In this document: one piece after another, positions 7,555-14,960 of the stretch
Layout of the letters: each line of letters opens with the position of its first letter
Position numbering within the stretch: the stretch's first letter is position 1
Source: Clostridia bacterium
GTDB lineage: Bacteria > Bacillota > Clostridia > Lachnospirales > Lachnospiraceae
Assembly (NCBI GenBank): GCA_910575725.1
Contig: CAJTFE010000019.1
Span: 1 to 64,000 of the forward strand
Direction: 5' to 3'
Length of the DNA stretch: 64,000 nt
Made by a program: the position numbers and the translations under genes
Notes under the pieces: generated by a model
Told to the model about the DNA's origin: nothing
What the model saw: only the letters and a program-made list of their open reading frames with translations
Database searches by the model: none

Positions 7555-8003
7555 GCCCAGACAGATATGGCATATGTCAGCGATGATAATCTGGAAGCCT
7601 GTGGCGAAGGGATTACATTAATTGCACGGACAAATACGGCGTTGGCAGCGGCAGCAAACGGAAAACTGGAAGAAGGATTCTGTTACAATAAGGATGCCGG
7701 AAATGCCCGTTAAGAGAAAGCTGCCGTGTAGGGAGAGGGAAATCAAAGGAACGGAGTTACAGCATTACCCAGGCAAGCGAAAAGAACCTGGAAAGACTAA
7801 AATTTGAGGAGAGTGAATATTTCAGGGAACGGATGAAGATTCGGCATCGGATTGAAGAAAAGAATGGGGAATTAAAAGAAGCCCACGGATTACGCAGAGC
7901 GGATTCGAGAGGGCTGTTTGCCATGGAACTGCAAATGTATATCACAGCATTTGTGGCAAATGTCAAGAGAATCACGAGGCTGACGGAGCCGGTTATGCAG
8001 TAA
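7555..8003 (+). pseudogene. IS1182-like transposase remnant
   Basis: Two pieces in different frames. The first (7555-7714) reads DMAYVSDDNLEACGEGITLI and then NKDAGNAR-stop. The second (about 7725-8003) reads SITQASEKNLERLKFEESEY ... AFVANVKRITRLTEPVMQ-stop. Both fit the C-terminal half of IS1182-family DDE transposases, where they are normally separated by a cysteine-containing segment and other sequence. The gene is therefore deleted internally and frameshifted. A TGGGAG hairpin follows. Confidence 0.65.
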
Positions 8004-8070
8004 GGGAACGCTTTTCCTTGCATGCTTTAGAGCAAATTTGTACACAGATGCTGTTTATATAGAGATAAGA

Positions 8071-8099
8071 AAACTCCCAACAAAAAAGTGGGAGTTTTT
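8071..8099 (+). terminator. Intrinsic terminator after the transposase remnant
   Basis: AAACTCCCA (8071-8079) pairs with TGGGAGTTT (8089-8097), followed by a T-run. Confidence 0.75.
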
Positions 8100-8304
8100 C
8101 AGTGCCCTCTAAAATACATAGTTCCAGGGTTGTTTGACCTGGACGCAGAAAAGGGAAAGTTCGCAAAACAGATGAATGCATAAGGCGAAGTTTGCCTGGT
8201 TATTTTGAATGAAGAAACCCTTGTGAATGGTGTGAGAATGCCATTTGCAGGGGGTTTTGCTATTTCCTATATTAAGACCTGAAAAGAGATTAGGGAAAAT
8301 GCAA

Positions 8305-8333
8305 TTGATGGATTGCTTATTTAATGGTATACT
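8305..8333 (+). promoter_or_regulatory. Promoter of the BrnTA-like module
   Basis: TTGATG (8305-8310) and TATACT (8328-8333) are 17 nt apart. The rest of the 8100-8368 gap holds no gene that I can see. Confidence 0.65.
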
Positions 8334-8368
8334 GTTAACGTAGAATAATCTAAGAGGAACGGCCAAAA

Positions 8369-8647
8369 ATAAAATTTGAGTGGGACGAAGAAAAAAATAT
8401 TATTAATAAGGAAAAACATAAAATTTCTTTTGAAACGGCAGCATATGTTTTTGATGATCCTCATTACATTGAAATGTTTGATTTTGAGCATAGTGTTGAT
8501 GAGGATAGATATATTGCGATAGGGAAAGTCGGCGATGTACTGTTTGTAGTATTTACAGAACGAAAGGAAACGATTCGATTAATTTCAGCCAGACTTGCAA
8601 CGAATGCAGAAAAGGAGCTTTATTATGACCAGAACATTAATTATTGA
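8369..8647 (+). CDS. BrnT-like toxin with an ATA in place of ATG
   Basis: The frame reads KFEWDEEKNIINKEKHKISF ... VLFVVFTERKETIRLISARL, the typical BrnT RNase fold (FEWDxxKxxxNxxKHxVxF, then IRxISARxA), about 92 aa. The codon where BrnT proteins start is ATA (8369-8371), and there is no ATG, GTG or TTG between the upstream in-frame stop and the conserved block. AAGAGGA lies about 11 nt upstream. Either ATA serves as a poor start or the gene was silenced by ATG to ATA. It overlaps the antitoxin by 23 nt. Confidence 0.8.
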   Translation: MKFEWDEEKNIINKEKHKISFETAAYVFDDPHYIEMFDFEHSVDEDRYIAIGKVGDVLFVVFTERKETIRLISARLATNAEKELYYDQNINY

Positions 8648-8804
8648 AAGTGGACAAAAACCTACGGAAGAACAATTAAAAGAGGTTGAAGAGGCGAAAA
8701 AAAGCCCAATTAACTTTGATGAGGATTGTGGGGAGTTGTCGCCAGCCATGATGAAGGCGTTTAAGAGTGCGGTTGTGCAAAGAAATCGTAAGAAAAAAGC
8801 TTAG
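8625..8804 (+). CDS. BrnA-like antitoxin
   Basis: A 59-aa protein (MTRTLIIESGQKPTEEQLKE...) starting inside the end of the BrnT-like gene, behind AAAGGAG. Gene order toxin-then-antitoxin, overlap and size fit the BrnTA arrangement. BrnA antitoxins bind BrnT and repress their own promoter; here the C-terminal DNA-binding part is short and basic (QRNRKKKA), not a full ribbon-helix-helix, so repression is uncertain. Confidence 0.65.
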   Translation: MTRTLIIESGQKPTEEQLKEVEEAKKSPINFDEDCGELSPAMMKAFKSAVVQRNRKKKA

Positions 8805-9071
8805 AAATTTTAAAAAGCAAAATGAATTTTCTGCCAAAAAAATTTATAAGGGTGCTGCCATAACGGTAGGCGGCTATTTTTGTTGACTTGAATTCGGACT
8901 AGCCGTCTATCGACAGTACCTTTATGTAAATATATCTTAGCAGATTTATGCGGAATTCCTCATAGGCGGGGTAAAAGTCAGAGGTTTCTGTGATAGTATA
9001 GGGCATATCTGCTTGAATTAAATCTAAATTCATTTCAAATATTCCAATATATTCCATAATTATTTTAAAAT
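8805..9071. other. Gap before the BlaI-type regulator
   Basis: No convincing gene. A hairpin GCTGCC/GGCGGC followed by TATTTTTG (about 8852-8881) may end the toxin-antitoxin transcript. A minus-strand frame at 8899-9057 encodes 52 residues without a ribosome site; I treat it as chance or a remnant. Confidence 0.4.
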
Positions 9072-9145
9072 TTAAGACCACAGTAGTATTGACGGAGGTT
9101 TAAGACTGTGGTAGTATGTATTTGTATCTACTACTACAGTCTTAA
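9072..9145 (+). promoter_or_regulatory. Promoter with three BlaI-type operator half-palindromes
   Basis: TTAAGACCACAGTAGTA (9072-9088) and TTAAGACTGTGGTAGTA (9100-9116) repeat in direct orientation. TACTACTACAGTCTTAA (9129-9145) is the near-perfect inverse of the second copy. TTGACG (about 9089-9094) and TAGTAT (about 9112-9117) form a promoter embedded in these sites. BlaI/MecI repressors bind TACTA/TAGTA-type dyads, so the regulator downstream very likely represses itself here. Confidence 0.8.
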
Positions 9146-9162
9146 AAAGGAGGTGCTGTTAA

Positions 9163-9522
9163 ATGGACATCAAGCTGTTTGATTCTGAACTGAAAGTGAT
9201 GTCTGTCCTTTGGCGTAATGGAGATGTTCCGGCTAAGTATATTGCCAAGCTGCTTACCGGGGAATTGGGGTGGAATGTAAACACAACCTATACCCTGATC
9301 AAGCGTTGTATTAAAAAAGGAGCAATTGAACGCTCCGAACCGGGATTCATGTGCCATGCGCTTGTTCCGAAAGAGGAAGTCCAGGAGGCAGAGACAAATG
9401 AGCTGATTGACAAAATGTATGACGGCTCCGTAGATAAGCTGTTTGCCGCTTTGCTGGGGAGGAAAAAGTTGAGTGCCGCACAAATTGAAAAGCTGAAACA
9501 GATTGTCAATGATCTGGAGTGA
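9163..9522 (+). CDS. BlaI/MecI/CopY family repressor
   Basis: A 119-aa winged-helix repressor. The N-terminal half (FDSELKVMSVLWRNGDVPAK ... NTTYTLIKRCIKKGAIER) is the typical BlaI/MecI DNA-binding domain. The C-terminal part (DKLFAALLGRKKLSAAQIEKLKQIVNDL) is the dimerisation region. ATG 9163 has AAGGAGGTG about 8 nt upstream. It is followed by the M56 peptidase, which in BlaR/MecR systems senses a signal and leads to cleavage of the repressor. No beta-lactamase gene is seen next to it, so the regulated target is unknown. Confidence 0.9.
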   Translation: MDIKLFDSELKVMSVLWRNGDVPAKYIAKLLTGELGWNVNTTYTLIKRCIKKGAIERSEPGFMCHALVPKEEVQEAETNELIDKMYDGSVDKLFAALLGRKKLSAAQIEKLKQIVNDLE

Positions 9523-9526
9523 GGTG

Positions 9527-10861
9527 ATGTGGATGAGTCTGCTTCAGATGAGTTTTGCCGGGGGCATACTGATTTTAGCGGTCATCGCCATACGTGCTTT
9601 GGCAATCAATATATTATCCAAAAAGACTTTTAATGCACTTTGGGGGATATCGGTTGTGCGGCTGATGGTTCCCTTTTCTATCCCGTCTGCGTTTAGCGTG
9701 TATTCGCTGATGGGCAGCCATGCACCTGGAAATGGTTCACAGGCCATTCGTGAACTGCCGATTGGGGCATCAGGGCAGGCAGCGTCTATGCCGGGCAGCA
9801 TCACAAATGCTGCGAATGCGGTTTCCGCATGGACGATTGTATGGGCTGCTGGCGTGTTGATCTGTGCGGTGTTTTTTAGTCTGGCATATTGGAAATGCCA
9901 GAAGGAGTTCCAGACATCCCTTCCGGTGAGGAATGACTTCACTGAAAACTGGTTAAGCGTCCATCAGCAGAGGCGCAGGATTTCCATCCGGCAGTCCGGC
10001 CGGTTTTCTGCACCGCTCACATATGGCGTACTTCACCCGGTGATTTTGATGCCTGCATCTACAAAGTGGGAAAATACAGATTTATTGGAATATGTTCTGG
10101 CCCACGAGTATGTGCATATCCGGCGTTTTGACAGTATTAGGAAATTAGTATTGATCGTGGTGCTGTGTGCACATTGGTTTAACCCACTGGTCTGGATTAT
10201 GTACGTTTATGCCAACCGGGATATTGAACTGTCATGTGACGAGGCAGTTGTCCGCCTTTTCGGTGAAAGTACAAAAGCGGCCTATGCACGGGCATTGATC
10301 AGTATGGAGGAGATACGGAGCGGATTGACCCCTCTGTGTAACAATTTTAGCAAAAATGCGATTGAAGAAAGGATAACTGCAATTATGAAGATTAAGAAAA
10401 CTACAGTTTTTTCACTTATCATGACCGGGTTTATTGTTGTGGGAACTGCAGCAGCATTTGCCACTTCTGCAAATGCACAGCCACAGCAGGCCGAATCTGT
10501 GGGGCCGGGCAGCGAGACAGAAATAGTGACCAAGCCGGATTCTATTCCGCTGGTTGATGACAGCTTTGGAATTTTTTTCAAGGATGGTGGAAAGGCTGTG
10601 GGTGCTGATGCAGAAGAGATAAAAACGGCTGTGCCGGTGCAGTCAGATGATATTTATGGCACACCAGCAGAAAAAACCAGTGCATTGGCAGATGACCTGT
10701 CTGGAAACAATATCATTTACTTTGACACAGAAGCAGAACGCGATGAGCACTTTCGGGCATTGGAGGCAAATGTGGAGGAAGGGTTGGAGCGTTATGCAGG
10801 ATTTGAGGAAATGTATGCGAGAATAAATACTTCTGAGCCTGTGACGTATATTGTGAAGTAA
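9527..10861 (+). CDS. M56-family (BlaR1-like) membrane metalloprotease
   Basis: A 444-aa membrane protease. Hydrophobic helices occupy roughly residues 5-25, 35-55, 100-125 and 205-225; the zinc motif HEYVH lies near residue 193, and a last helix (VFSLIMTGFIVVGTAAAFAT) is near 295-315. After this helix only about 125 residues follow, with no SxxK/SxN penicillin-binding sensor domain, so unlike BlaR1 it should respond to some other extracellular or membrane signal. Start: ATG 9527 or 9533, both near GGAG/GAGG overlapping the repressor end; 9527 is given. It is translationally coupled to the repressor. Confidence 0.85.
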   Translation: MWMSLLQMSFAGGILILAVIAIRALAINILSKKTFNALWGISVVRLMVPFSIPSAFSVYSLMGSHAPGNGSQAIRELPIGASGQAASMPGSITNAANAVSAWTIVWAAGVLICAVFFSLAYWKCQKEFQTSLPVRNDFTENWLSVHQQRRRISIRQSGRFSAPLTYGVLHPVILMPASTKWENTDLLEYVLAHEYVHIRRFDSIRKLVLIVVLCAHWFNPLVWIMYVYANRDIELSCDEAVVRLFGESTKAAYARALISMEEIRSGLTPLCNNFSKNAIEERITAIMKIKKTTVFSLIMTGFIVVGTAAAFATSANAQPQQAESVGPGSETEIVTKPDSIPLVDDSFGIFFKDGGKAVGADAEEIKTAVPVQSDDIYGTPAEKTSALADDLSGNNIIYFDTEAERDEHFRALEANVEEGLERYAGFEEMYARINTSEPVTYIVK

Positions 10862-10910
10862 AATTATCAAGATGGGGCAGCTTATCAATGAAGTAATCCT
10901 GCAAAAGTAA

Positions 10911-10943
10911 CCGCCGCATATGGTAGGCCGCCATATGCGGCGG
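10911..10943. terminator. Strong hairpin after the M56 peptidase gene
   Basis: A perfect 13-bp stem CCGCCGCATATGG / CCATATGCGGCGG with a 7-nt loop. No T-run follows, so it may act as a transcript-end stabiliser as much as a terminator. Confidence 0.6.
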
Positions 10944-10989
10944 TCTGTCATGTGTGCCCAGTATGTGCGCAATCTAATCGCTGAAAGTC

Positions 10990-11275
10990 TGTAACACGCC
11001 CTGGTAGTGGGAAGTGTATAGCCAGGAGCAAGGGTGTACATCGTGAGGTGGAATGAAGAAAGCTGGAGGCAGAGATCTGGTCTGACGAACAGAAATCACA
11101 TCAGGCTGCAGTTAGGGATAAGACTGCATGTCAAGCCGAAGTCCAATAACTACCTAGTAGTCCGTACCGGAAATCCTTGTGCATATTTCCAATACGGACT
11201 ACTAGAACTAACTGTGGTAAATGTGGCAGATATATGGAGTGAAAGATTGTGTTCTTACCTGGGGAGGTCTCGTCT
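10990..11275 (+). ncRNA. Group II intron 5' domain remnant, no reverse transcriptase
   Basis: The sequence holds blocks typical of the region upstream of group II intron reverse transcriptases: AGCCAGGAGCAAGGGTGTAC, ATCGTGAGGTGGAAT, TCTGACGAACAGAAAT, GCAGATATATGGAGTGAAAG and CTTACCTGGGGAGGTCT. A long imperfect stem (11154-11174 with 11185-11205) lies inside and may be an intron substructure. No intron protein or domain V follows; after about 11275 the sequence is a different minus-strand gene remnant. The intron is therefore truncated. Recognition is from memory of such introns and should be checked with a covariance model. Confidence 0.6.
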
Positions 11276-11277
11276 CG

Positions 11278-11876
11278 TCAGCGGATGGAACTACACAACA
11301 CATAGGAAATCCGTAGTAACTCCCATTCTTCTCCCACGCTGCGGCCGGTGTCAAGCACCAGTTCTTCAAGCGTCAGCAGCCAGGAAGCGTCCGTGAGCTT
11401 TTCAACTTTGCCAAACCTTCCATGAAAATGACAGAGAGACACCTCGTCTGCATCAGCATCGGAATATTCCCCGGAAAAGCTGCCGTCCGGATTCAAGCCA
11501 AGGAATGTCTGCCATGCTCCCGCACCGCTGCAAAAAGACATTCCCAAGGTTTCTGTGATTGGCAGTCCGTCCGTTTCTTGGGGAACGACTGGCTTCTGCG
11601 CCGCTGACATGGTAATTTGGAAGTCTCTTAAATTCTCTAGCAAAGACTTGCCTTCATCTCTTATAAACTCCGGCTCCCGGCCATCCAGCCACCACAGGCT
11701 GTCATAAAGCTTTCCTTCTTTTTCGAAGGTATCCAGTAAGCTGCTGTCTGTACAAAGCATCGGAACGCTATGGGAAAATAAGTCATTGATTTCATCCATA
11801 AAGGCAGCGATGGCTTCCGGCTCAAAGCTATTGTGGATGGGAGAGCCAAAATTTATATCAAAATCATAGAAATGTT
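11278..11876 (-). pseudogene. Truncated hypothetical protein next to the intron remnant
   Basis: The minus-strand frame reads FYDFDINFGSPIHNSFEPEA before the first ATG (MDEINDLFSHSVPML, start 11799). No start codon is found for the N-terminal part, and an in-frame TAA lies at about 11877-11879. The C-terminus (VGEEWELLRISYVLCSS) runs into the intron fragment and stops by chance. From 11799 it would give 173 aa. No domain is recognised. Both ends look damaged, with the 3' end probably cut by the intron remnant. Confidence 0.5.
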
Positions 11877-11959
11877 ACATAATTCTATGCCTATTGGATA
11901 TGAAACACAAATGTGGTACAATTCTTATGAAACAAATAGACATGAGGAGAGGACCGGAT

Positions 11960-12373
11960 ATGACAATTTTTATCTGTGTAGATGATAAGAATGGCATGCT
12001 GTTTAATCATAGACGGCAGAGCAGAGACGAGGCTGTTCTAAAAGATATGCTGGACATTGCAGAAGGAAAAGTCTGGATGAATACATATTCCTCAAAACTT
12101 TTTTGTGCGGTTCCGGATAGGATTGCAGCAGAAGATGATGTATTTGAATGTGCCCCTAAAGACAGCTGCTGCTTTGTAGAAAATATTCCATTGAAACCAT
12201 ATGAAGACCGGCTGGAGGTTATGATTGTTTACTGCTGGAATCGGACATATCCGGCAGATACCTACTTGGATATAGATTTAAACCTGGATTGGGAAATTAC
12301 AGAAACAAAAGAATTTGGAGGAAACTCACATGAGAAAATCACACGAAAGATATACAAGCGTAAAAACCAATAA
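11960..12373 (+). CDS. Hypothetical protein coupled to a secreted nuclease
   Basis: A 137-aa soluble protein (MTIFICVDDKNGMLFNHRRQ ...) without signal peptide. ATG 11960 follows GAGGAGAGGACCGG. Its 3' end overlaps the start of the nuclease gene by 44 nt, so the two are translated together. Proteins with this N-terminus are often named ribonuclease Z in databases, but the metallo-beta-lactamase motif HxHxDH is absent, so that name would be wrong. A role as partner or inhibitor of the nuclease is a guess from the overlap. Confidence 0.65.
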   Translation: MTIFICVDDKNGMLFNHRRQSRDEAVLKDMLDIAEGKVWMNTYSSKLFCAVPDRIAAEDDVFECAPKDSCCFVENIPLKPYEDRLEVMIVYCWNRTYPADTYLDIDLNLDWEITETKEFGGNSHEKITRKIYKRKNQ

Positions 12374-13457
12374 AATAACTTTACTATTAATCTTTTTATT
12401 TGCTGTTGTATTATCGGTTTCAGCCTGTGGAAGCTCTGCCGCTGCAGAGCCAGACTTGGAAGTTGAGGAGATTCAGGTAAATGAAGAAGAATCAATAGAC
12501 GAGGCGGAAGAGGAATCCCCTGCAGAAGAACAGATAGAAGAAGTCCTTTCTATTGATGAAATTGTTACCAGCTTTGAACCGGAATCCGCTGTTGATATTC
12601 CGGACTATGCCGGTGAACCTTATGCCGTAATGAACGGTAATATTCCCTTTTTTACGAAAAGCAATCTTCCAACAGCATCTTTTGAATATTATTCGGAATT
12701 GGATGAATTGGGACGATGCGGAATTGCCTGTGCGAATATAGGACCGGATCTGATGCCGACGGAAGAACGCGGAGACATTGGAGAGATAAAGCCTTCCGGG
12801 TGGCAGACCATAAAATATGATAATGTAGATGGAAAATATTTGTATAACAGATGTCATTTGGTTGGGTATCAGCTTTCGGGAGAAAATGCAAATGAAAAGA
12901 ATCTGATTACCGGAACCCGGTATTTGAATGTACAGGGAATGCTCCCGTTTGAGAATATGACAGCTGATTATGTGAAGGAAACGGGTAACCACGTATTATA
13001 CAGGGTAACGCCTGTTTTTGATGAGGATGATCTTCTGGCCTATGGTGTTCTGCTGGAGGGCTGGTCTGTGGAAGATGAGGGAGACGGGATATGTTTTAAT
13101 GTATTTGTATATAATGTACAGCCTGATATTGTTATAGATTATGCCACCGGCAACAGCCAGATGGATGAACGTGCGTTAGCATCTGCAGAGCCGGAACCGG
13201 CAGAATCGCAAGACAGCAATCCGGATACACAAAATGGGAATGAGCCCGGTACGCCGGCGCCTCAAGAATCTGTAGAACAACAGGAACCCACACCGGCTGG
13301 TACAGATTATATATTAAATACAAATACGAAGAAGTTTCATTATCCTGCCTGTGGAAGTGTAAAGCAGATGGCCGAAAAGAATAAACAGTTTTATTCTGGA
13401 AACAGGGACGATGTGATTGCTATGGGATATGATCCTTGTAAGAAATGTAATCCGTAA
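12330..13457 (+). CDS. Secreted lipoprotein DNA/RNA non-specific endonuclease
   Basis: A 375-aa protein. It has a lipoprotein signal with LSVSAC near residue 30, an acidic linker (residues about 40-85), and then a nuclease domain with NRCHLVGYQLSGENANEKNL (about residues 172-192). The Arg-x-His-Leu and the Asn-rich follow-up match the EndA/NucM-type fold. A proline-rich linker leads to a C-terminal module (YHYPACGSVKQM-like, ending DPCKKCNP) resembling the small Cys motif found at the end of many surface nucleases. ATG 12330 has GGAGG 8 nt upstream. It should act at the cell surface on environmental nucleic acid. Confidence 0.85.
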   Translation: MRKSHERYTSVKTNKITLLLIFLFAVVLSVSACGSSAAAEPDLEVEEIQVNEEESIDEAEEESPAEEQIEEVLSIDEIVTSFEPESAVDIPDYAGEPYAVMNGNIPFFTKSNLPTASFEYYSELDELGRCGIACANIGPDLMPTEERGDIGEIKPSGWQTIKYDNVDGKYLYNRCHLVGYQLSGENANEKNLITGTRYLNVQGMLPFENMTADYVKETGNHVLYRVTPVFDEDDLLAYGVLLEGWSVEDEGDGICFNVFVYNVQPDIVIDYATGNSQMDERALASAEPEPAESQDSNPDTQNGNEPGTPAPQESVEQQEPTPAGTDYILNTNTKKFHYPACGSVKQMAEKNKQFYSGNRDDVIAMGYDPCKKCNP

Positions 13458-13529
13458 ATAGAAAGATAATAGGAAATATTTATGATTTTTTCTAAATGAT
13501 AACCAAAACAAATGATGAAAGGATTTATA

Positions 13530-14579
13530 ATGAATAACTGGAAAAGAAAAATTGAAGTTTGGGAATATGAATCCCAAGTTTTTCCAAAGCAGAAAAGCAT
13601 AAATTGGTCAATTAAGGATTTAGCAAATGACCCGTATAAAACGGTACATAAGGATTTGGAGATAACGTTTTTTCAATTATTGCTTTCAACGGCAAAAAGT
13701 ATGCTTACAAAATCATATAAGTATAGTACTCAAGTTGCTTTGTTTGCCAGATCTTATTCCGAAGTAATTCAGCTATTGCTGGATGATAAAGACGGATACC
13801 TGGCATTTAATTATGAATTTCGTGATATACTGAAAGATTTTTCAAAGGTTACGCGTCATGGAGAGATTGCTCAGGGTATTAATTATTTTTATGCCAAAGA
13901 ACGTTTGGGGGCATATGCGGTGTATGACTTTAAAGATTATGCAAAGCGTTGTGGAATTTCGAAGAAGTGCTCTGGATATACACCGGATTATGTATACTGC
14001 CGCAGCAAAGATAAAGCAATCGGAATTCTTGAATCGAAAGGAACCATGCAGGCTACACCAACAAGCTTTTTGACACATGGCCATGAACAGTGCACAAATG
14101 GAGAAAATTACTTAAAAAATCATGGTATTGTTCCAGCTCATTCATATGTATCTGCAGTCAGCTTTGGTACAACATCAAGGGCTATCCGCAGATATAGCCG
14201 GATTTACATTTCGGATCCTTCAAACGAGTTTGCTTATGAAGATAAGAATCCAATGAAAAGTAATTTATATGAATATTCCAAACTGTTTTATCTTGCAGGT
14301 AAAAGGGAGATTACAGAAAAGCTAATGTCAGGGGAGAAGATTTTAGAATCAGATCTTGAGTTTGCGGGGCGGTTTTTTGTGAATAATGGACTGATAATTG
14401 GAGCATGGGATGTGAGAGATGCATTTACAAATAAAATGGTCAGACTGAACTTGGGTCTCAAACCCTCCTTGGTAGATTATTTGATAGGAAAAAATGATGA
14501 TTTGGAGAAATATGAACATAATTCATCGGAATATCAAGAAGAGTTTTCAGATGGGACATTTATGATTATAGAAAGTTAA
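13530..14579 (+). CDS. Uncharacterised protein with PD-(D/E)XK-like signature
   Basis: A 349-aa soluble protein not assigned to a named family. Residues 152-153 (Pro-Asp in GYTPDYVYCRS) and 168-170 (Glu-Ser-Lys in ILESKGT), with a strand between them, fit the PD-(D/E)XK nuclease core. An upstream helix contains Glu/His (RHGEIAQG). The C-terminal 150 residues look like a separate, partly helical domain. ATG 13530 has AAAGGA 8 nt upstream. It stands alone between a nuclease locus and a broken MATE gene in an accessory region, which would suit a defence or restriction-type role, but that is inference. Confidence 0.6.
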   Translation: MNNWKRKIEVWEYESQVFPKQKSINWSIKDLANDPYKTVHKDLEITFFQLLLSTAKSMLTKSYKYSTQVALFARSYSEVIQLLLDDKDGYLAFNYEFRDILKDFSKVTRHGEIAQGINYFYAKERLGAYAVYDFKDYAKRCGISKKCSGYTPDYVYCRSKDKAIGILESKGTMQATPTSFLTHGHEQCTNGENYLKNHGIVPAHSYVSAVSFGTTSRAIRRYSRIYISDPSNEFAYEDKNPMKSNLYEYSKLFYLAGKREITEKLMSGEKILESDLEFAGRFFVNNGLIIGAWDVRDAFTNKMVRLNLGLKPSLVDYLIGKNDDLEKYEHNSSEYQEEFSDGTFMIIES

Positions 14580-14630
14580 AGATATGGGATATGTTGTTTT
14601 TGTTTCTATAAACATCATACAAGGATTATT

Positions 14631-14939
14631 ATGGAAAACAGTAACTATCTTGGTACGGAAAAAGTGGGGAAGCTGCTGCAAAAGTTTGCAATTCCCTGCA
14701 TCTGTTCCCTTATCATTTCGTGCCTTTACAACATTGTAGACCAGATATTTGTGGGCAGCGGCGTGGGCTATCTGGGCAATGCCGCTACCGGCGTAATCTT
14801 TCCGATCACGGTAGTAGGGTGGGGGTTAAGCCTGTTCTTTGGTGACGGCCTGCTGCGCCTGATTGGTGTGACGGATGCAAACATACAGATGGCGCATATT
14901 ATAAAAGTGTTTCCGCACAGGAGTGGGTTTTGTATGTGA
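14631..14939 (+). pseudogene. MATE-family efflux pump remnant
   Basis: The start (MENSNYLGTEKVGKLLQKFA ... LYNIVDQIFVGSGVGYLGNA) is a normal MATE N-terminus, with the first one to two membrane helices. After VVGWGLSLFFGDG the sequence jumps to LLRLIGVTDANI, skipping several helices, and ends after 102 residues instead of about 450. It contains an internal deletion and is truncated; it cannot be a working pump. Confidence 0.85.
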
Positions 14940-14960
14940 TATCGCTTTTTACCGGGAAAG

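Noticed and set aside
8899-9057. Minus-strand frame for a 52-residue protein before the BlaI-type gene
   Set aside because: No ribosome site and no family; the sequence looks protein-like but could be a remnant or chance.
9072-9145. Repeats before the BlaI-type gene considered as a phage attachment site
   Set aside because: The TAGTA/TACTA dyads overlapping a promoter fit a BlaI-family operator much better.
10911-10943. Hairpin considered as an insertion-sequence end
   Set aside because: No matching partner copy or transposase; it fits a transcript end after the M56 peptidase gene.
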